From Vanilla planifolia (Eukaryota > Streptophyta > Magnoliopsida > Asparagales > Orchidaceae), in contig CM043874.1 in NCBI GenBank assembly GCA_023846275.1, forward strand, positions 27,873,630 to 27,937,629: 64,000 bases of DNA, in the 5' to 3' direction. Under the pieces are notes generated by a model. That model did not search any database. It had not been told where the DNA came from and saw only the letters and a program-made list of their open reading frames with translations. Of this stretch, positions 61,676 through 64,000 are shown piece after piece (position 1 is the stretch's first letter; every line of letters begins with the position of its first letter). The position numbers were made by a program, and so were the translations under genes.

Positions 61676-64000
61676 GTTTGTGAGGCATGCAATGTTCCAT
61701 TTTTTTATTCAATTTGTTGATTTATTTATTTATTTTTTTATCACACAATATGCTCTAGTATTATATCTTAAATAAGTGGGATGACATTGGAAGAGGTACT
61801 GAATTTTGCACTGTTTATGTCTAAATTGATTTATAAGATGCAAAGGAATGATTAAAGTGATTGCACATAATGCAGACATTTGCCTTGCTTACTAGTGTTC
61901 CATAAGCACGATGTAACCTTGACAATTTGCAGCAAAAGGTCATTCAAATTTAGAGACCAGCCATTAGATTAAATTGAAATCGAGAAAGTTTTTGCAACAA
62001 TAGATTTTCTTCCAAAATTTCTCAGATTTAATTTTGAAAAATTCAAATTGAAAGTCATAAAACTATTGTTCAGATGTGCACAATTTGGAAACTCATGCAG
62101 AAATCTTGAAGCTATGACAATCAATTGTAGCTGAAGTCACACAACAAGAATAAAAAGAGGAGAAAATAATAATTTATCCAACTTAACCCAAGTAGAGATT
62201 CTTCCCAAGGTTCCTTGCAAGAGTTCTTCAGCAAACTCCATCGAAGTTGATGAATTCCATCACTACATTTGCTACCATGAGAAAAAGCAAAAGTTTATGT
62301 TAGTTAAACTGAATGTCTTAAAACTCTAAATTCTTGTTTATAGTTACATAGCATAAACCATCCACAGCTCCTGGACCACATAAAAAAAAACTGGGGTATC
62401 AGATCCACTATGGTTGGATGGCTGGATTAAAACACGGATAGAAAACAGTTTTTTGTATGCTGTCATCTTATCAACAGATCATACGGTCTATTCAGCTTAA
62501 ATTGTGTATGTACCTCTCCTGTTGCTAACCATTCAATTAAGCCATGATAAGACATTAAATGTTTTGATAAAAATCTTGTAATGTCTTGATTGATGTGCTG
62601 ATTTGAATCTGTCAAACTTGTGCCTTTTAGTAGTATACCACACTTGGTCCTCTCCTTTACAATATTTAGTATGAATTAAGTTTACAATAATCATGAAGTC
62701 TAACACCAAAACCTAATACCTAAATCCATGTCATAAATAGGCATGCTATTCTTTCATATTTTGGATAAATGAAGGACGGGCTGTATGTTGGAACTTGCAC
62801 CATTGACTTCCTATGTAATTTTAACTTTATTATCATTAATTTCTTTTTGTGCCTAGTTAGCCATGATATGAAGAACTTTTTCATGAAAATCTTTGATAAA
62901 CACAGTTAATTGCGCTTTTTTTTGTCAAGCTCTAAATTATAAGCTTTTGATTTCCTAGTCCTAATAGGAAAGAGGGGGTATGATGCTTGGATGATTTCAT
63001 ACAATAATGCATGGATTACAAGATTGTTATAAATGATCACATCTTGTATTTGGTTGTCAAAGAAGCAAAACCTAACCTTAACCAAACACCTAAACCTTAA
63101 TGAATAAGAGGGTGATTGACTACGAGGGGTCTATACCCTCTTAGGGTTTCTCATGATGCTTGCTTTTATGTCAAAAAGGATTTCACCCATACTAAGAAGT
63201 TCTAAAGTTCATTGAGATATATCAAGATATTTTTTATTATCAATGTCCTTAATTCTAGGTTTTGTGATGGAAATAGGAAACATTTATGTACTTCTTCTAT
63301 TTCTTATTTGTCTATAAATTTTAATGGATTCAAACCAAATCTATTTTCAAAATGACCAACTGCCTTAACTACATGGTCATTGCAAGATTGCATGATTCAA
63401 TTTGCCTTGCAACCTAGAACAACCTATCTATTGTCATTAGCCAATCCAAGACATCCAATAGCCTAATAGTTAGTCAAACACTTCAATCCTCACAATTAGC
63501 TAGTCTTGTCTTTAATAATCCTCTTTAGTTCCATTGGCAATTTTGAAACCCAAGCTTGTTATTTATGACTTCAAATACTCTCATTTGCCTTTTTCTACAT
63601 AAACTTGATCACTCTTGGCATAAGATTGTTGAGATGGATGAGTGATTATGTTTGAAAGGACATGATTAGAAATGTATGAATATAATAGAATGTTGGTGTA
63701 ACATAATTGAGAATTTGCCTAGGAAGTTGGTTTAGATAATTTTGAATACATCTCACTAAGTGCCTTGCTAAGAGGAGTTATTTGAAATTTTTTTTGTGAA
63801 TAGGGAAATACAAAGACCAAAAAAAATTGCAATGAAGCAATTAGAAATCGAAGAACTTATACAGTAAATCTATTTAGTAAGATTAAAACTTTTTGTTATA
63901 ACTTACTTTTTACATCATTTTTGTCGTTACTACAATTATTTTTCATTTTCTTTTCTTTCTTTTATGAAATATTCATTTTAGCATTGTGATCTCCACTACA
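61676..64000 (+). other. NEDD1: NEDD1 intron 4, start (at least 2.3 kb)
   Basis: Donor GTTTGT. The next expected segment (in Arabidopsis beginning near 'SWLKQHSAPT') was not found in any frame up to the right edge, so the intron extends beyond the window. No transposon domain was recognised inside. Confidence 0.8.

Overview
This window looks like nuclear DNA of a flowering plant with an expanded, AT-rich genome full of decayed transposable elements. The evidence is one split gene with plant-type GT-AG introns whose exons spell a conserved plant protein, plus layers of Ty3/gypsy, Ty1/copia-like and LINE sequence in every state of decay. Large introns and old chromovirus and LINE debris are common in several large-genome plant lineages. 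The sequence alone does not let me name a species or decide monocot versus eudicot. I saw no prokaryotic genes, CRISPR array, tRNA or rRNA.

The only host gene I can support is the 5' part of NEDD1 (WD40 protein, gamma-tubulin complex recruiter), + strand, about 45.8 kb to beyond the right edge. Four coding exons (46371-46530, 49009-49121, 61185-61441, 61567-61675) join in frame to 213 codons covering the first WD40 repeats. Intron 2 is about 12 kb and holds a decayed antisense Ty3/gypsy element and a diverged tandem duplication of about 1 kb. Intron 4 runs out of the window.

Layout. 0-1.5 kb: Ty3/gypsy gag-protease-RT relic (+). 2.5-3.4 kb: possible LTR with a primer-binding site. 4.9-8.3 kb: decayed LTR-like DNA with a 50-bp tandem repeat. 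8.6-13.6 kb: a LINE with ORF1, endonuclease, RT and RNase H remnants (+). 15.4-16.9 kb: Ty3/gypsy protease-RT relic (+). 17.6-18.1 kb: 80-bp tandem repeat. 19.9-22.4 kb: a second LINE (-). 23.3-24.0 kb: a copia-like LTR end. 25.5-26.2 kb: a tandem repeat of about 178 bp. 27.3-27.8 kb: chromovirus integrase tail and chromodomain (+). 29.5-31.4 kb: a GC-rich solo LTR (-) with 101-bp repeats, followed by a (TA)55 tract. 33.2-36.3 kb: a short element with two LTRs and only a gag remnant (-). 39.2-41.4 kb: a 39-bp minisatellite split by a complete solo LTR (TG...CA, 5-bp AATAC duplication) that carries three hairpin-forming repeats. 41.4-42.1 kb: a decayed relative of the 29.5-kb LTR. 42-45.7 kb: AT-rich upstream DNA of NEDD1.

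Nothing here amounts to a new multi-gene system. The most unusual signals are structural: co-varying hairpin repeats in the 39.3-kb solo LTR, a perfect 20-bp palindrome against a TATA box in the 29.5-kb LTR, the gag-only LTR element, and the nested insertions that give a relative order of events. Family assignments rest on recognising protein motifs by eye and were not checked by database search.
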